Positions 8,615-17,835 of a stretch of 64,000 nt of DNA are shown piece by piece. The DNA comes from Paenibacillus cookii. GTDB taxonomy: Bacteria > Bacillota > Bacilli > Paenibacillales > Paenibacillaceae. The notes under the pieces are model-generated. The model was not told the origin of the DNA. It saw only the letters and a list, made by a program, of their open reading frames with translations, and did no database searches. Every line of letters begins with the position of its first letter. The stretch's first letter is position 1. The stretch lies in assembly GCF_018333375.1 (NCBI RefSeq), contig NZ_BORW01000018.1, forward strand, positions 41,030-105,029, written 5' to 3'. The position numbers and the translations under genes are program-made.

Positions 8615-9320
8615 GGAAATGAGGAAACAGAAGGAAGATCGGGTAGAGCCTGCGGAGAATCAGGCGGCAGAGAGTCACACATTGCAGGCTTTACAGGGAT
8701 TAAAGGGAGTTCTGACACCGCAGGAAGAGCTGGTATTTATGAATATTTTGTTCTCCTCATCTGCAACTTTGCGAGGGGGCAACTTTGGTTTGTCCAGAAA
8801 GGAAGCCGAGAAACAATTGGGCACTGCAAGTGATAATGATGCTCTTGATTCTTACATTATTAGGGTTAACCAGGCAGTAGGGAGATATTTCAAATTGATC
8901 TATGACGACCGACGGGATCAACTGATTGTTATGATGAGGGTTCCTGCTAGAACTGCAAGAACCACTTTGTCTGAAGAAAGTCTGGCGCTGCTGCTATATA
9001 TCTTTTATCAGCAAGAGGTGCTGCAGCATGAGTACACCCTGTTTGATCAGCTGCTGCATGCACTTGGACATGAAACGACGAAAGCCAATCAGAAGCTGCT
9101 GAATAATCTGGATGCACTAAAAAAAATCGGAGCCATTGAGGAATATAGCGACAATGAATTTTCGAATGAACGAGCATATCAGTTGACGGCTATCGGAGCA
9201 AATCTTTTCTCGGATTCATTCCTACGGCGAACAGCTGAATTTAGTCAGTCCAATCAGCTGAGCAAAGAGGAAGTGCTCAAGTTCTTCAGACGTTACAATT
9301 TACACACCGGAGGGGAATAA
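8601..9320 (+). CDS. jetB: Wadjet KITE subunit JetB
   Basis: JetB is the MukE-like winged-helix (KITE) protein that binds the kleisin JetA. This one is 239 residues, mostly helical with winged-helix features: EELVFMNILFSSSATLRGGN near the start and the tandem segment LLLYIFYQQEVLQHEYTLFD in the middle, which resembles DUF6063/DUF4194-type JetB proteins. ATG 8601 follows GGGAG and overlaps the end of jetA; the stop is one base before the jetC start codon. Function is assigned from position between jetA and jetC plus overall size and fold. Confidence 0.82.
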   Translation: MMNHEEMRKQKEDRVEPAENQAAESHTLQALQGLKGVLTPQEELVFMNILFSSSATLRGGNFGLSRKEAEKQLGTASDNDALDSYIIRVNQAVGRYFKLIYDDRRDQLIVMMRVPARTARTTLSEESLALLLYIFYQQEVLQHEYTLFDQLLHALGHETTKANQKLLNNLDALKKIGAIEEYSDNEFSNERAYQLTAIGANLFSDSFLRRTAEFSQSNQLSKEEVLKFFRRYNLHTGGE

Positions 9321-9321
9321 G

Positions 9322-12300
9322 ATGATTCCATGGAAGCTAACCTTTTCAGGCATTCGAGATTATGATCCTGCTTATCTGGATTTGTCCGGTCATACGGATC
9401 ATATTATGGTCACCGGTCCCAATGGAGCAGGAAAATCGACGATTACGTACTGTATGGGTGCTGTCCTCTACTCCTCTAAAGTAGAAGTTGAAGGGCTGAA
9501 ATCACGAAATTTACCTCCCGATGAAACTTGGAGAGCACGTATTGCGCTGCTGTTTTTGAATGAAGGATCGATGAAAATCGACGCTCCGCGCTATATCGAA
9601 TTTACGCTGCTGATCAAACAGGAGCCCGGTGAGCCGATCAAGAAGGAATTTATTATCGAAGCAGGTGATGAACAAGATCATTATACAGATAGAAAGCATT
9701 ATACTTCAGGAGATCGGGAAAACAGCTTTACCAAGTATAAAAGAGACTTGCAATATGTCTATAGAATTGACCCTGACCTGTTTTATTTAATCTGGTACCA
9801 GCAGGAAGTAAACCAATTTGCGACGATGTCGCCGGAAGAACGATTCCGTATTTTTAGCGAAATGCATGGCATTACGGATGCGCAGAGAAATTGGGAAGAA
9901 AGCATGGTCAAGTTGAAGGAAACACGGGAATCATTGTCTATGGCACAGACGAGACTGGCCGGTACGAAGCAAAATTTAAAGATTATGAAGTCTGAACTGG
10001 ATCGATATGAGCTAAACCGCAAAAGGCTTCGAGATGGCGGAATACTGCGCTCCGTATCGCTGCTTCGTCTTGAGAAATATTTCAAGCAGGAAAGGGCTAT
10101 GTATCTCGGACAGGCAGAGCAGCTGTTAATAGACCAAGAGGAACAACTGGAAAAAGAGAATGTATTGATCGAAGAAAAACAGAATCTTGATGCTCAGCGG
10201 ATCCGATGTGATGAAGATAAGGAGCGTGTTGCCGGAGAGATCTCTGATCTCGAACAGAAGCTTCAGAACTTGCAAGAGGACAGGGATGTGCTTAAGACAG
10301 AGATTGCTGGACTGAAGCAGGAGCTTGCCATGCTCGAGGAAGAAAGAAAGTATATTCAGCGAACAGAAGCTCAGGTGAGTAAAGGGCTGGAGGACGTTTA
10401 TAGAAGATTGGCTGAACTGACAGAGCAGGAACAAAGCAACACGGAACAAGTTTCACAAGTCGGGCTAAGCCTTACCGACCTTCGGAACAGATCAAGCGAG
10501 CTTAAGGCGGCTCTTGAACAGGATGAGAAGGAAGAATCCTTGCACCGTGATATTTTAAGTCAGCATTCTTCCAGTCATGAGGTACAGCTTGAAATGAATC
10601 GACTCGAGGAGAAGATCAGGAAAGGCAGAAACCACGGTTATGACCTTGATCGGGAATTGAAAGTGCTGGAGAGGGAATTAGAAAACTTGCGGATGGATCG
10701 GAATATCTCGGTCAGGCAGCAAGCATCGCTTCAATATTTTCAGAGGCTGGGCAGAAAGGCGTATACGCTGAGTGACTTGATTGAACTGGATGAGGCGGCA
10801 CATCCAAAGTATGAGGATTCATTTAATACGATCAAATATACGATTTTTTTCGGCGGAAGCGTTGACGGGATCAAACCTCCGAACGACTTGTATCATGTCT
10901 CTTTGCATTCGGTTGTTCCAGATCGCTCGGTTACTGTTTTGCCGGCGCTTCATCTCAAGGTAAAACGTGATTTGTCTGAGGAGATGACGAATGACGCCAG
11001 CAAGGCGCTCTGGTGGGTAGAACAGTTCTTTCTGCAGAATTCGGTCCGAATCGAGGAGGAAGTGCTTCGGGATGCTGCCGGACTTCGGGGGAACCAGGAG
11101 CAGCCGCGGTATATTCTAAGTGCACGAGCACTTGAGGTTCGTCAAAAACAAGTCGAGTCCAATATAACCAAACTTTCCACAGAACTGGAACAGATCTATC
11201 AGTTGGTCGAGGAAGATACACAGAAAAGTCAGATTCTGGGGGGGATCATTCAGCAGGTTCGTATGGCTGAAGCTTTTATGACGAGACAACACGAGCGAAT
11301 GCAGCGTCAGGAACAGTTAAAGCTGATGACTCTAAAGTTGTCCAAGTTGGAAGAAGAGCAGAATCATTTATCGCAACTGTTTCGGGAATTGGTGCGAGTC
11401 CGGGCCAAGCTTGAAAATGAGCAGGAAAGTTTAGAACGAGAAGCGGCATTTTATGAGAAGCTAGGTGCGCAGAGGGAACAATTTGAGCAGCTGCATGACA
11501 AAGAAGCCCAGCTTCAGTCATTGGAAAGTGAAACGCAGGAGAAAGAAGATGAATTACAGACATTAGAAGACCGTTTGGAGCAACTGGAGAAGAAAGGAAG
11601 AAAGCTGGACCGGGAGATTGGCGATGTAGGGCATCGACTGCAGCTTACGAAGCAGCTGGTGAATCAACTTCACAATCAACACCACAAAGCGGAAGAAGGA
11701 AAGCAGAACGCGGAATCAGAAATGACGGTACTCGCTAGGAAGATTGAAGACATGAAGGGAATAGTGCCTGAAATCTTTAACGAGGCTAAACAAATTTATG
11801 CGGAGAAATATGCCAAGGAAGAGAAACCGGCAATTAGGGCGCTTCGGACAGATGCGGAAAAAGGGGAAGTTACCTTTGAAGAAGCAAGAAAAGAAGAAGT
11901 AGATCCTGCGGCTCCTGAAAATTACCGAATTGCCAAGGAAAACTATGAGCAACTGGAGGATGAATATAAGCGGACCAAAATTCTGCTGGAGGCGGATGAG
12001 CAGCGGACGGTCGAATTGCAGGATCTTTTGGAAACAACGATTAGCATGCGCGTAAGCGAAATTCAGCAAAAATTCAGGTCCTATATGTCTTTGTTTCAAT
12101 TTGAGGGCCAGGTAGACTGGGATTCTCATGAGGACAAGCAGGGAAGAACTCACTTCCATTTGTATATTAGAGCTCGAAAAGAAGGACACCGGGGCAAGCT
12201 GGAGGATGTGAGCATCAAAGCGCGCGGCGGAAGGGTAGGTAAAGGTGTATCCGGAGGAGAGGAATCGCTGAGTTCCTTGCTGTTTGCGCTCTCCCTTTTG

Positions 12301-12567
12301 CAGAATTTACAGTCGAGTCCCGGATTTATCGTGCTTGACGAATTTGACAGCGCACTGGATGAGCAGCGCAAAAATATGGTCTTTGACCTTTATGTTCGCG
12401 AACTTAAACGAAAAATGATCATCCTAACTCCTAAATCGCATGAGCCAAGCTATTTCGAGCGATTTAACAAGGCTTATGTCGTGTATCATAATCCGCTAAT
12501 TCCACAGAGTCAGGTCATTGGATTGAAAAAGAAGGAGCAAACGAACCTTCAAGTGGGAAACGCATAA
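9322..12567 (+). CDS. jetC: Wadjet SMC-like ATPase JetC
   Basis: JetC is the MukB-like SMC motor that loops DNA. The 1081-residue protein starts MIPWKLTFSGIRDYDPAYLD. Walker A is GPNGAGKSTITY (about residues 33-44). Two long heptad-rich coiled coils (about 190-480 and 610-880) flank a hinge-like globular part (480-600). The C-terminal head has the ABC signature GVSGGEESLSSLLFALSLLQ and Walker B with catalytic Glu, FIVLDEFDSALDE, near residues 970-1020. All motifs needed for ATP hydrolysis are present, so it looks functional. The gene follows jetB by one base, with GGAGGGG upstream of ATG 9322, and closes the operon. Rad50/SbcC is the other family with similar architecture, but the neighbours decide for Wadjet. 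Confidence 0.92.
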   Translation: MIPWKLTFSGIRDYDPAYLDLSGHTDHIMVTGPNGAGKSTITYCMGAVLYSSKVEVEGLKSRNLPPDETWRARIALLFLNEGSMKIDAPRYIEFTLLIKQEPGEPIKKEFIIEAGDEQDHYTDRKHYTSGDRENSFTKYKRDLQYVYRIDPDLFYLIWYQQEVNQFATMSPEERFRIFSEMHGITDAQRNWEESMVKLKETRESLSMAQTRLAGTKQNLKIMKSELDRYELNRKRLRDGGILRSVSLLRLEKYFKQERAMYLGQAEQLLIDQEEQLEKENVLIEEKQNLDAQRIRCDEDKERVAGEISDLEQKLQNLQEDRDVLKTEIAGLKQELAMLEEERKYIQRTEAQVSKGLEDVYRRLAELTEQEQSNTEQVSQVGLSLTDLRNRSSELKAALEQDEKEESLHRDILSQHSSSHEVQLEMNRLEEKIRKGRNHGYDLDRELKVLERELENLRMDRNISVRQQASLQYFQRLGRKAYTLSDLIELDEAAHPKYEDSFNTIKYTIFFGGSVDGIKPPNDLYHVSLHSVVPDRSVTVLPALHLKVKRDLSEEMTNDASKALWWVEQFFLQNSVRIEEEVLRDAAGLRGNQEQPRYILSARALEVRQKQVESNITKLSTELEQIYQLVEEDTQKSQILGGIIQQVRMAEAFMTRQHERMQRQEQLKLMTLKLSKLEEEQNHLSQLFRELVRVRAKLENEQESLEREAAFYEKLGAQREQFEQLHDKEAQLQSLESETQEKEDELQTLEDRLEQLEKKGRKLDREIGDVGHRLQLTKQLVNQLHNQHHKAEEGKQNAESEMTVLARKIEDMKGIVPEIFNEAKQIYAEKYAKEEKPAIRALRTDAEKGEVTFEEARKEEVDPAAPENYRIAKENYEQLEDEYKRTKILLEADEQRTVELQDLLETTISMRVSEIQQKFRSYMSLFQFEGQVDWDSHEDKQGRTHFHLYIRARKEGHRGKLEDVSIKARGGRVGKGVSGGEESLSSLLFALSLLQNLQSSPGFIVLDEFDSALDEQRKNMVFDLYVRELKRKMIILTPKSHEPSYFERFNKAYVVYHNPLIPQSQVIGLKKKEQTNLQVGNA

Positions 12568-12591
12568 CTCATAAAGGCAAGGGACCAAAAT

Positions 12592-12630
12592 TTGACTTTT
12601 AGCCATATTGGGTATATACTTTGTATATAC
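12592..12630 (+). promoter_or_regulatory. mazEF promoter with twin GTATATAC operator
   Basis: TTGACT (12592-12597) and TATACT (12615-12620) are separated by 17 bases, a near-consensus SigA promoter. Two copies of the 8-bp palindrome GTATATAC overlap it: 12612-12619, covering the -10, and 12623-12630, at the expected transcription start. Their centres are 11 bp apart, one helical turn. MazE-type AbrB-fold antitoxins bind such AT-rich palindromes to repress their own operon, so this is the likely autoregulatory operator. Confidence 0.75.
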
Positions 12631-12649
12631 ATTTTCAGGGGGCGGTTCC

Positions 12650-12880
12650 ATGTTTCATGTGCAAAAGTGGGGCAATAGTCTAGGCATTCGCATCCCGAAA
12701 TCCCTTGCTTTGAAGGTTGGGCTGGAGGAAGGGTCGGAGATCGATCTTGATGTGGAAAACGGCCACTTGGTTATCAAGCCGAAGTCCACTACACTGGAGG
12801 AGCTTCTTACTCAAGTTACACCTGAGAACCTTCATGAAGAGGTGTCAACAGGCGGGCCGGAAGGTCGGGAAGCATGGTAA
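12650..12880 (+). CDS. mazE: MazE-type antitoxin (AbrB/SpoVT fold)
   Basis: Antitoxin of 76 residues that binds DNA and neutralises the MazF toxin encoded next. The N-terminal swapped-hairpin domain is classic: FHVQKWGNSLGIRIPKSLAL, then GLEEGSEIDLDVENGHLVIK. The C-terminal acidic tail (TLEELLTQVTPENLHEEV) is the part that in known MazE proteins wraps around and blocks MazF. ATG 12650 is preceded by GGGGGCGG; an upstream in-frame TTG at 12608 lies in the promoter and is rejected. It overlaps mazF by 7 bases. The pair sits directly downstream of the Wadjet operon, a common clustering of defence genes. Confidence 0.9.
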   Translation: MFHVQKWGNSLGIRIPKSLALKVGLEEGSEIDLDVENGHLVIKPKSTTLEELLTQVTPENLHEEVSTGGPEGREAW

Positions 12881-13215
12881 AAACCGAATATATACCGGAT
12901 CGCGGCGACTTGGTTTGGTTGCAGTTCAACCCGCAGGCGGGGCATGAACAGGCAGGCAGGCGTCCGGCACTAGTGGTTTCTCCTGCAGCTTATAATGGAA
13001 AGGTTGGACTTTCCTTGTTATGTCCGATAACCTCAAGGAGAAAAAGCTACCCCTTTGAAGTTATTATTCCGCAAGATTTGCCGATTGATGGAGTAATCCT
13101 TGCCGATCAGGTTAAGAGCCTTGACTGGCAGTCCCGTCAAGCGATGTTCATCTGCAAAGTTCCGCCCAAAATCCTCTCCGAAGTTATTTCAAAACTGAGC
13201 TTGCTAATCCTCTGA
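12874..13215 (+). CDS. mazF: MazF family endoribonuclease toxin
   Basis: Toxin of 113 residues from the MazF/PemK family, which cleaves mRNA at short single-stranded motifs and halts growth when free of antitoxin. The family pattern is complete: RGDLVWLQFNPQAGHEQAGR near the N-terminus, RPALVVSPAAYN, then LLCPITSRRKSYPFEV and the DQVKSLDWQSR motif. The conserved Arg and Thr/Ser in the PITS strand are present. The start ATG overlaps the mazE stop (ATGGTAA), so the two are translated together. The gene appears intact and full-length. Confidence 0.92.
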   Translation: MVKTEYIPDRGDLVWLQFNPQAGHEQAGRRPALVVSPAAYNGKVGLSLLCPITSRRKSYPFEVIIPQDLPIDGVILADQVKSLDWQSRQAMFICKVPPKILSEVISKLSLLIL

Positions 13216-13236
13216 CAAAATAATGCTTCCGAGACC

Positions 13237-13330
13237 TTGGGCAAGACCCCATTTAGTGGACAACGAAAAAAACTCCAGGATACAAGCTGGCTTCGGTATT
13301 CTACCGGCGTCAGCTTGTTTATGATCGTGC
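13237..13330 (-). mobile_element. 3' remnant of an IS3-family insertion sequence
   Basis: On the minus strand the frame reads INKLTPVEYRSQL, which matches the conserved end of IS3-family orfB transposases (KL.PVEYR.Q). It is followed by TGTCCACTAAATGGGGTC (about 13244-13261), resembling the terminal inverted repeat with which such elements end. The catalytic core is absent, so only the last ~100 bp of an element remain, lying between mazF and a broken phosphotransferase gene. Confidence 0.5.
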
Positions 13331-13366
13331 TGCTCGTCATGCTGGACCGGGGACTGGACGAGTGGT

Positions 13367-14283
13367 TCAAGCCGATTCTCCCCGAGGAAGCCGCCCCATT
13401 TTTCTGTGAATATTTGACGGACAAGGAATACCGGAAGCTAACCCCGCCCACGCATCCATAAACTCCACCGCCTTTACCCGCTCCTGCCACGTCCGGTCTA
13501 TTGTACGCAGCATTTGCCGGCTGCCGGCGCGGGAAGGGAAACGGAAAGCGGACCAAACTTCGAGCGGGAGCGCATAAAGGGCGGCGATGGTTTTTCGTGC
13601 AGCCTTGCCTAATGGCCGGTGTTGTTCGTACCCTGTCAGAAACGATTGGATGAACTCGGGATTGAACTGGGTCGTGTTTTGGATCGCCTTGGCCGTATCG
13701 ATAAAGGCCGAGCCCAGCCGAATCCGGTCCCAGTCGATGAGAAAGAGACGCCCGTCGCCGGAAAGGATGACATTCGGCATCGTGACGTCGTTGTGAACGA
13801 ATGAGGGACGAGCGGCTTCGTTCTTGATGAGCCGGAGCGTCCCCGGGGTGGCGAGCTCGCTCCATGCCCGTTCCGAAAGCGATGTGCAGGCTTTGCCGTA
13901 CGTTTCGATCCATCTTCGGTATCTCCCTTTTTGATGCAAACGCGCCGTCGTTTTGCGGAAAAAGGAATCCTTTGTTTTCCATAACCGAATTTGTTCAAGG
14001 GCGGGAGCCCGTTTGAGACCGGCCTTTCCCGGGGGGATGGCATGAAGCGCGGCTAAAGCCTGCCGAGCTGCTCAAAGTCCTGCGCCGTTTGCATGGGATG
14101 CCCTTCGATCCATGCCGTGACGTAGAAAGGCCTTCCCCGATCCAGAATCCACAGCTTGCCTGAATTCGCGGCATCGGCGCCGAGGAAATCATGTTCAATC
14201 CGAATTGGCGGGCGATGCCGCGAATTTGCGAGCGTGGATATGGAGCGGGCATGGAAAGCACTCCCTTCAGCGATCACGGCCAT
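13367..14283 (-). pseudogene. Frameshifted APH/CotS-like phosphotransferase
   Basis: Two frames together make one aminoglycoside-phosphotransferase-fold protein. The upstream part (14283 to about 14053) contains GKLWILDRGRPFYVTAWIEG, the hinge region of CotS-like spore coat kinases, and stops at LGRL. A frameshift near 14053 leads into the second frame, which continues through KRAPALEQIRLWKTK and then the catalytic loop SFVHNDVTMPNVILS (HND....N) and the metal-binding FLIDWDRIRLG to the end. All kinase motifs survive but the reading frame does not. The closest relatives are CotS/YutH-type proteins tied to the spore coat. The adjoining IS3 remnant suggests disturbance of this region. Confidence 0.65.
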
Positions 14284-14773
14284 GCTGCCCCGAGGAGCGA
14301 CGATGGACGTTCGATCCTATCCTATTCGTCCCAACAGGGAGTGTATGGATGCACGCCCGTAACTCTTCCCATGAACAGCCCATTTTTCATGCAATCATCC
14401 GCAAAGGGGATATGGCGGCAAGTCAAGCGTTCACATCCGCTTTTTAATATTTTTCGAAAGCACCTTTTAAAGGCGAAGCAGGAACCCAAGCATCAGTTCA
14501 TCCGGCACGCTTCTTAAGGGGTGCATTTTTTGTGTTCATGAAATTTACGCTTCTGTTCATATCCAGTTCTTAACCAGATTTGCCGATAAATAAGAAAGCA
14601 GGAATCGTAAACGGTTTCGAGATGGGCGCATTGTCTCGGCAACCAGTTCCTACGCAAGCCGGCGGCAGCCTTCTACAATGCCGGAAAGCGGCGTCAGGGA
14701 TAAATCGAGAGAGGTTAATAGGCTGCAGCGCTGGCATGATCAACAAGAACCAAACACATCAGGAGGGGATCAG
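14284..14773. other. Intergenic stretch without a supported gene
   Basis: About 490 bases between the broken phosphotransferase gene and the chemoreceptor. The minus-strand piece just upstream of 14283 (to about 14330) may be a further decayed N-terminus of that phosphotransferase. The rest holds only short overlapping frames with no ribosome sites. I see no clear promoter, repeat or RNA; the chemoreceptor promoter must lie here. Confidence 0.4.
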
Positions 14774-16522
14774 ATGTTTTTTCAAAAGAAGAGTCGGAGG
14801 GATGATGACGGACCCTTGCAGGCTTCGACGGACGTTGCGGCGGCGGGCCATTTGAAGCAAAAGCTGGAATTTTTGCAAATTCATCAGGCTGACTTGGAGA
14901 ACGTGCGCCGGTTAACGGCGCTGATCGATGCGCACGCGGAGCGGATTACCCATCGGCATTACGAGATTTTGGCGCAGGTTCGGGAGATGCGGGATATCAT
15001 CGAAGAACACAGTACCCGGGAGCGCCTGACCGGCACGTTTATCGCTTATCTGAAATCCATTCCGCGCGTCGAGCTGGACGAGTCCTATTTTGAGTCGCGG
15101 ATGCGGATCGGGCATATCCACAGCCGTATCAAGCTTGCGCCGGAGTGGTTCATCGGGGCGTTCACCCGGATTTATGAGGAGCTTGTTCCGCTCATTTTAG
15201 AGGAATTCCCGAATCGGCACAAAGCGGCGGCGATCATCACGTCGCTGAACCGCATCATCACGCTGGACACGCAGCTGGTGCTGGAAGCGTACGATGAAGC
15301 GCATCATTACCAGGTGATCGAAACGAACAGCCAAATCGTCGAAACGTTGATCGAAATGGACAAAATCAAACCGCTCCTCGATTCGGTCGCGCAATCGTTG
15401 GAGGAGACGAACAACGTTAGTACGGGAGCGCAGCAGCTGTCCGCGTCGGTTCAGGAAGTGGCCGAACACGCGGCACGCATGGCGGAGAGCAGCAACGGGA
15501 TGCTGGAGCAGGCGCAGCAGGGACAGGAGGTGATCGCCTCGGCGCTGAACGGATTTCTGGCGATCACCGAACGCTTTGCCGACACCCGCAGCCGTTTCGA
15601 AGAACTGCATGAGACGGTGCAAAACGTGACTCAGGTCGTCGGTCTCATCCGCGAGGTGGCGGAGCAAACGAATCTGCTGGCCTTGAATGCATCCATTGAA
15701 GCGGCGAGAGCCGGGGAGGACGGCAAAGGTTTCGCCGTCGTCGCAAGCGAGGTGCGGAAGCTGGCCGAACAGACGAAGGGCTCGGTGGAGCAGGTGACAA
15801 GCAGCATCGCCCGGATGGATCAGACGACGTTCGACGTCCGGCGCCAAACCGAGGAGATGGAGCAGGACATCTTCGGGCACGTAAACCGCGCGCAGGAAGC
15901 GATCGGCAGTCTGGACCACATGATGCAGCTGATCAAAGGGATCGGCGAGTCCACCTCCGGCATCGCGGCGGTCGTACAGGAGCAAGCCGCGGCAACGAAG
16001 GACATATCGGCGCGCACGGCGGTCATGCTGGAGCATCAGGAACGGATTCAGCAGCATGCGCTGGCGACCGGCAAAGACATTTACGAAGCGAGCAAAAAAG
16101 TAAACGGGCTGCGGCTGCAAACTCTCGGGCTGTTTCCGCGCCTGAGCGAAGAGCAGACCCTTCGCACCGTGAAAACCGACCATCTGCTGTGGCGCTGGTG
16201 GGTATACAACAGCCTGCTCGGTTTTCATCGGCTCGACCTCGAAGCCGCGGGGGACCATCACGCATGCCGGTTGGGCAAGTGGTACGATGAACGCCGAACA
16301 AGCGAGGCCCTCGCCAAGCTGCCGTCCTTTCAGGCGCTCGATGAACCGCATGCGCGAATCCACCGGCTGGCGAAGGAGGCCGCCCGGTTGATGGACGGCA
16401 AGACCGCGGCCTCCGAGTCCTACAACGTGCTGAAACCGATTGAAGAAGCATCGCGCGAGGTGCTGGGGCATTTGGACGAACTCCGCCAGGAGCTGTTTGG
16501 CCGCAAACGCAAGCAAGCCTGA
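14774..16522 (+). CDS. Globin-coupled (HemAT-like) chemoreceptor with CZB domain
   Basis: Soluble methyl-accepting chemotaxis protein of 582 residues, no membrane segment. Residues about 25-190 form a protoglobin sensor; [20 protein letters not shown] carries the proximal heme His, as in HemAT oxygen receptors. Residues about 200-440 are the MCP signalling hairpin with the conserved tip [20 protein letters not shown]. The last ~125 residues contain a CZB (chemoreceptor zinc-binding) domain: [26 protein letters not shown] and PHARIHRLA supply the expected His/Cys zinc ligands. The start ATG 14774 has AGGAGGGG five bases upstream; the in-frame ATG at 14678 does not. It probably steers motility by oxygen through CheA/CheW, with zinc or hypochlorous-acid modulation possible through CZB. 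It is monocistronic with a terminator after it. Confidence 0.9.
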   Translation: MFFQKKSRRDDDGPLQASTDVAAAGHLKQKLEFLQIHQADLENVRRLTALIDAHAERITHRHYEILAQVREMRDIIEEHSTRERLTGTFIAYLKSIPRVELDESYFESRMRIGHIHSRIKLAPEWFIGAFTRIYEELVPLILEEFPNRHKAAAIITSLNRIITLDTQLVLEAYDEAHHYQVIETNSQIVETLIEMDKIKPLLDSVAQSLEETNNVSTGAQQLSASVQEVAEHAARMAESSNGMLEQAQQGQEVIASALNGFLAITERFADTRSRFEELHETVQNVTQVVGLIREVAEQTNLLALNASIEAARAGEDGKGFAVVASEVRKLAEQTKGSVEQVTSSIARMDQTTFDVRRQTEEMEQDIFGHVNRAQEAIGSLDHMMQLIKGIGESTSGIAAVVQEQAAATKDISARTAVMLEHQERIQQHALATGKDIYEASKKVNGLRLQTLGLFPRLSEEQTLRTVKTDHLLWRWWVYNSLLGFHRLDLEAAGDHHACRLGKWYDERRTSEALAKLPSFQALDEPHARIHRLAKEAARLMDGKTAASESYNVLKPIEEASREVLGHLDELRQELFGRKRKQA

Positions 16523-16580
16523 GATTTTTCCGCGCGGCCTTTTACGCTCAGGTCGGATCCCCCATACTGGACATGATCAC

Positions 16581-16617
16581 GGCCTCTTCTCCACTCCAGG
16601 AGAGGAGGCTTTTTTAT
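16581..16617 (+). terminator. Rho-independent terminator after the chemoreceptor
   Basis: GCCTCTTCTCC and GGAGAGGAGGC pair (one G-U) around ACTCCA and are followed by TTTTTTA. Confidence 0.8.
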
Positions 16618-16827
16618 GCCCGCGAGCGGCACCCGGCCGTTTCATTCTCCAAGCAACGCCTCCTTCCGATCCATCCCTTTTTTCCACCTTAAAAAATCAC
16701 CAGCCCACAAAGAATCCAGCCATGGAGCATCCCGCCTTCCGCCGTTAGTATGAAAGTAGAGGATTTGGCAAAATCCGAAAACTTTTGAGTTTCTAACCTA
16801 TTCCCATACGGCAGAAGGAGGATCGAT

Positions 16828-17796
16828 ATGTCAACGAAACCCGAAGCGGCCGAAGCGCTCCCCCCGGGCATGGGGCGAAGACGCGTCAAGAGCGGCGGCA
16901 TCGCCCGGCTGATGTGGAAGTATAAGGCGCTGTACATCATTTCGCTCCCCGGCATTTTGTATTTTCTCATTTTCAAGTACATTCCGCTTGGCGGCTCGAT
17001 CATCGCGTTTCAGGACTACAACATTTTTAAAGGGTTTACCGGCAGCGAGTGGGTAGGCTTTGCGCATTTCAAGACGATGTTCGAGCATTACGACTTTTTG
17101 CGGATTTTGAAAAACACGGTGCTGATCGGGCTGTACGACCTCGTCATCGCGTTTCCGGCGCCGATCATTTTGGCCATTTTGCTCAATGAACTGCGGCTTG
17201 TCCTGTTTAAAAGGGTGGTCCAAACCGTCGTGTACATGCCCCACTTCCTGTCCTGGGTCGTCATCGCCGGCATGTCCGTCGCCATTTTGTCGCCCGCCAC
17301 GGGCATTCTCAATCAGCTGCTCGGGTTGTTCGGCATCGACCCGCTCTATTTTTTAGGCGATAACCGTTACATCCGCAGCGTGCTGGTCGGCTCGGGCATT
17401 TGGCGCGATACGGGGTACGGCACGATTTTGTACCTGGCGGCTTTGGCGGGGATCAACCCGGAGCTGTACGAGGCGGCGGAAATCGACGGGGCGAACCGCT
17501 GGAAGCAGACGCTGAAAATCACGCTCCCGGCGCTGCTCCCGACCATCATGATTTTGTTCCTGCTGCATATCGGCAAGTTCCTGGATTTCGGGTTTGAACG
17601 GGTATGGGTGTTCCTCAACGCGCTGAACACGGAAAACGGCGAAATTTTGGATACGTACATTTACCGGGCAGGCCTGTTGTCCCAGCAGTACAGCTACACG
17701 ACGGCGGTCGGGCTGTTCAAGTCCGTGGTCGGCCTGGTGCTCGTGATGGCAGGGAACTTCTTCAGCAAAAAGACGACGGGCGAAAGCCTGTATTAG
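16828..17796 (+). CDS. Sugar ABC transporter permease, LplB family
   Basis: Membrane permease of 322 residues, first gene of a glycan-uptake operon. Six hydrophobic segments follow a 35-residue cytoplasmic lead; the second starts at KALYIISLPGILYFLIFKYI. The EAA loop that contacts the ATPase is EAAEIDGANRWKQTLKITLP. The LplB/YtcP type typically imports oligosaccharides with an LplA-like lipoprotein and a shared MsmX-type ATPase encoded elsewhere; no ATPase gene is present here, consistent with that. ATG 16828 has AGAAGGAGG upstream. The second permease starts 40 bases later. Confidence 0.92.
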   Translation: MSTKPEAAEALPPGMGRRRVKSGGIARLMWKYKALYIISLPGILYFLIFKYIPLGGSIIAFQDYNIFKGFTGSEWVGFAHFKTMFEHYDFLRILKNTVLIGLYDLVIAFPAPIILAILLNELRLVLFKRVVQTVVYMPHFLSWVVIAGMSVAILSPATGILNQLLGLFGIDPLYFLGDNRYIRSVLVGSGIWRDTGYGTILYLAALAGINPELYEAAEIDGANRWKQTLKITLPALLPTIMILFLLHIGKFLDFGFERVWVFLNALNTENGEILDTYIYRAGLLSQQYSYTTAVGLFKSVVGLVLVMAGNFFSKKTTGESLY

Positions 17797-17835
17797 AGGA
17801 TTTTACACATCATCCGATGAAGAGGAGGAGGACCC

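Noticed and set aside
13237..13461. Plus-strand 74-codon frame after mazF
   Set aside because: Its hydrophobic stretch is the reverse of an IS3 transposase end and the phosphotransferase gene; no ribosome site.
15197..16516. Long minus-strand open frame of 439 codons opposite the chemoreceptor
   Set aside because: Shadow frame of a GC-rich gene; the plus-strand protein has clear globin, MCP and CZB motifs.
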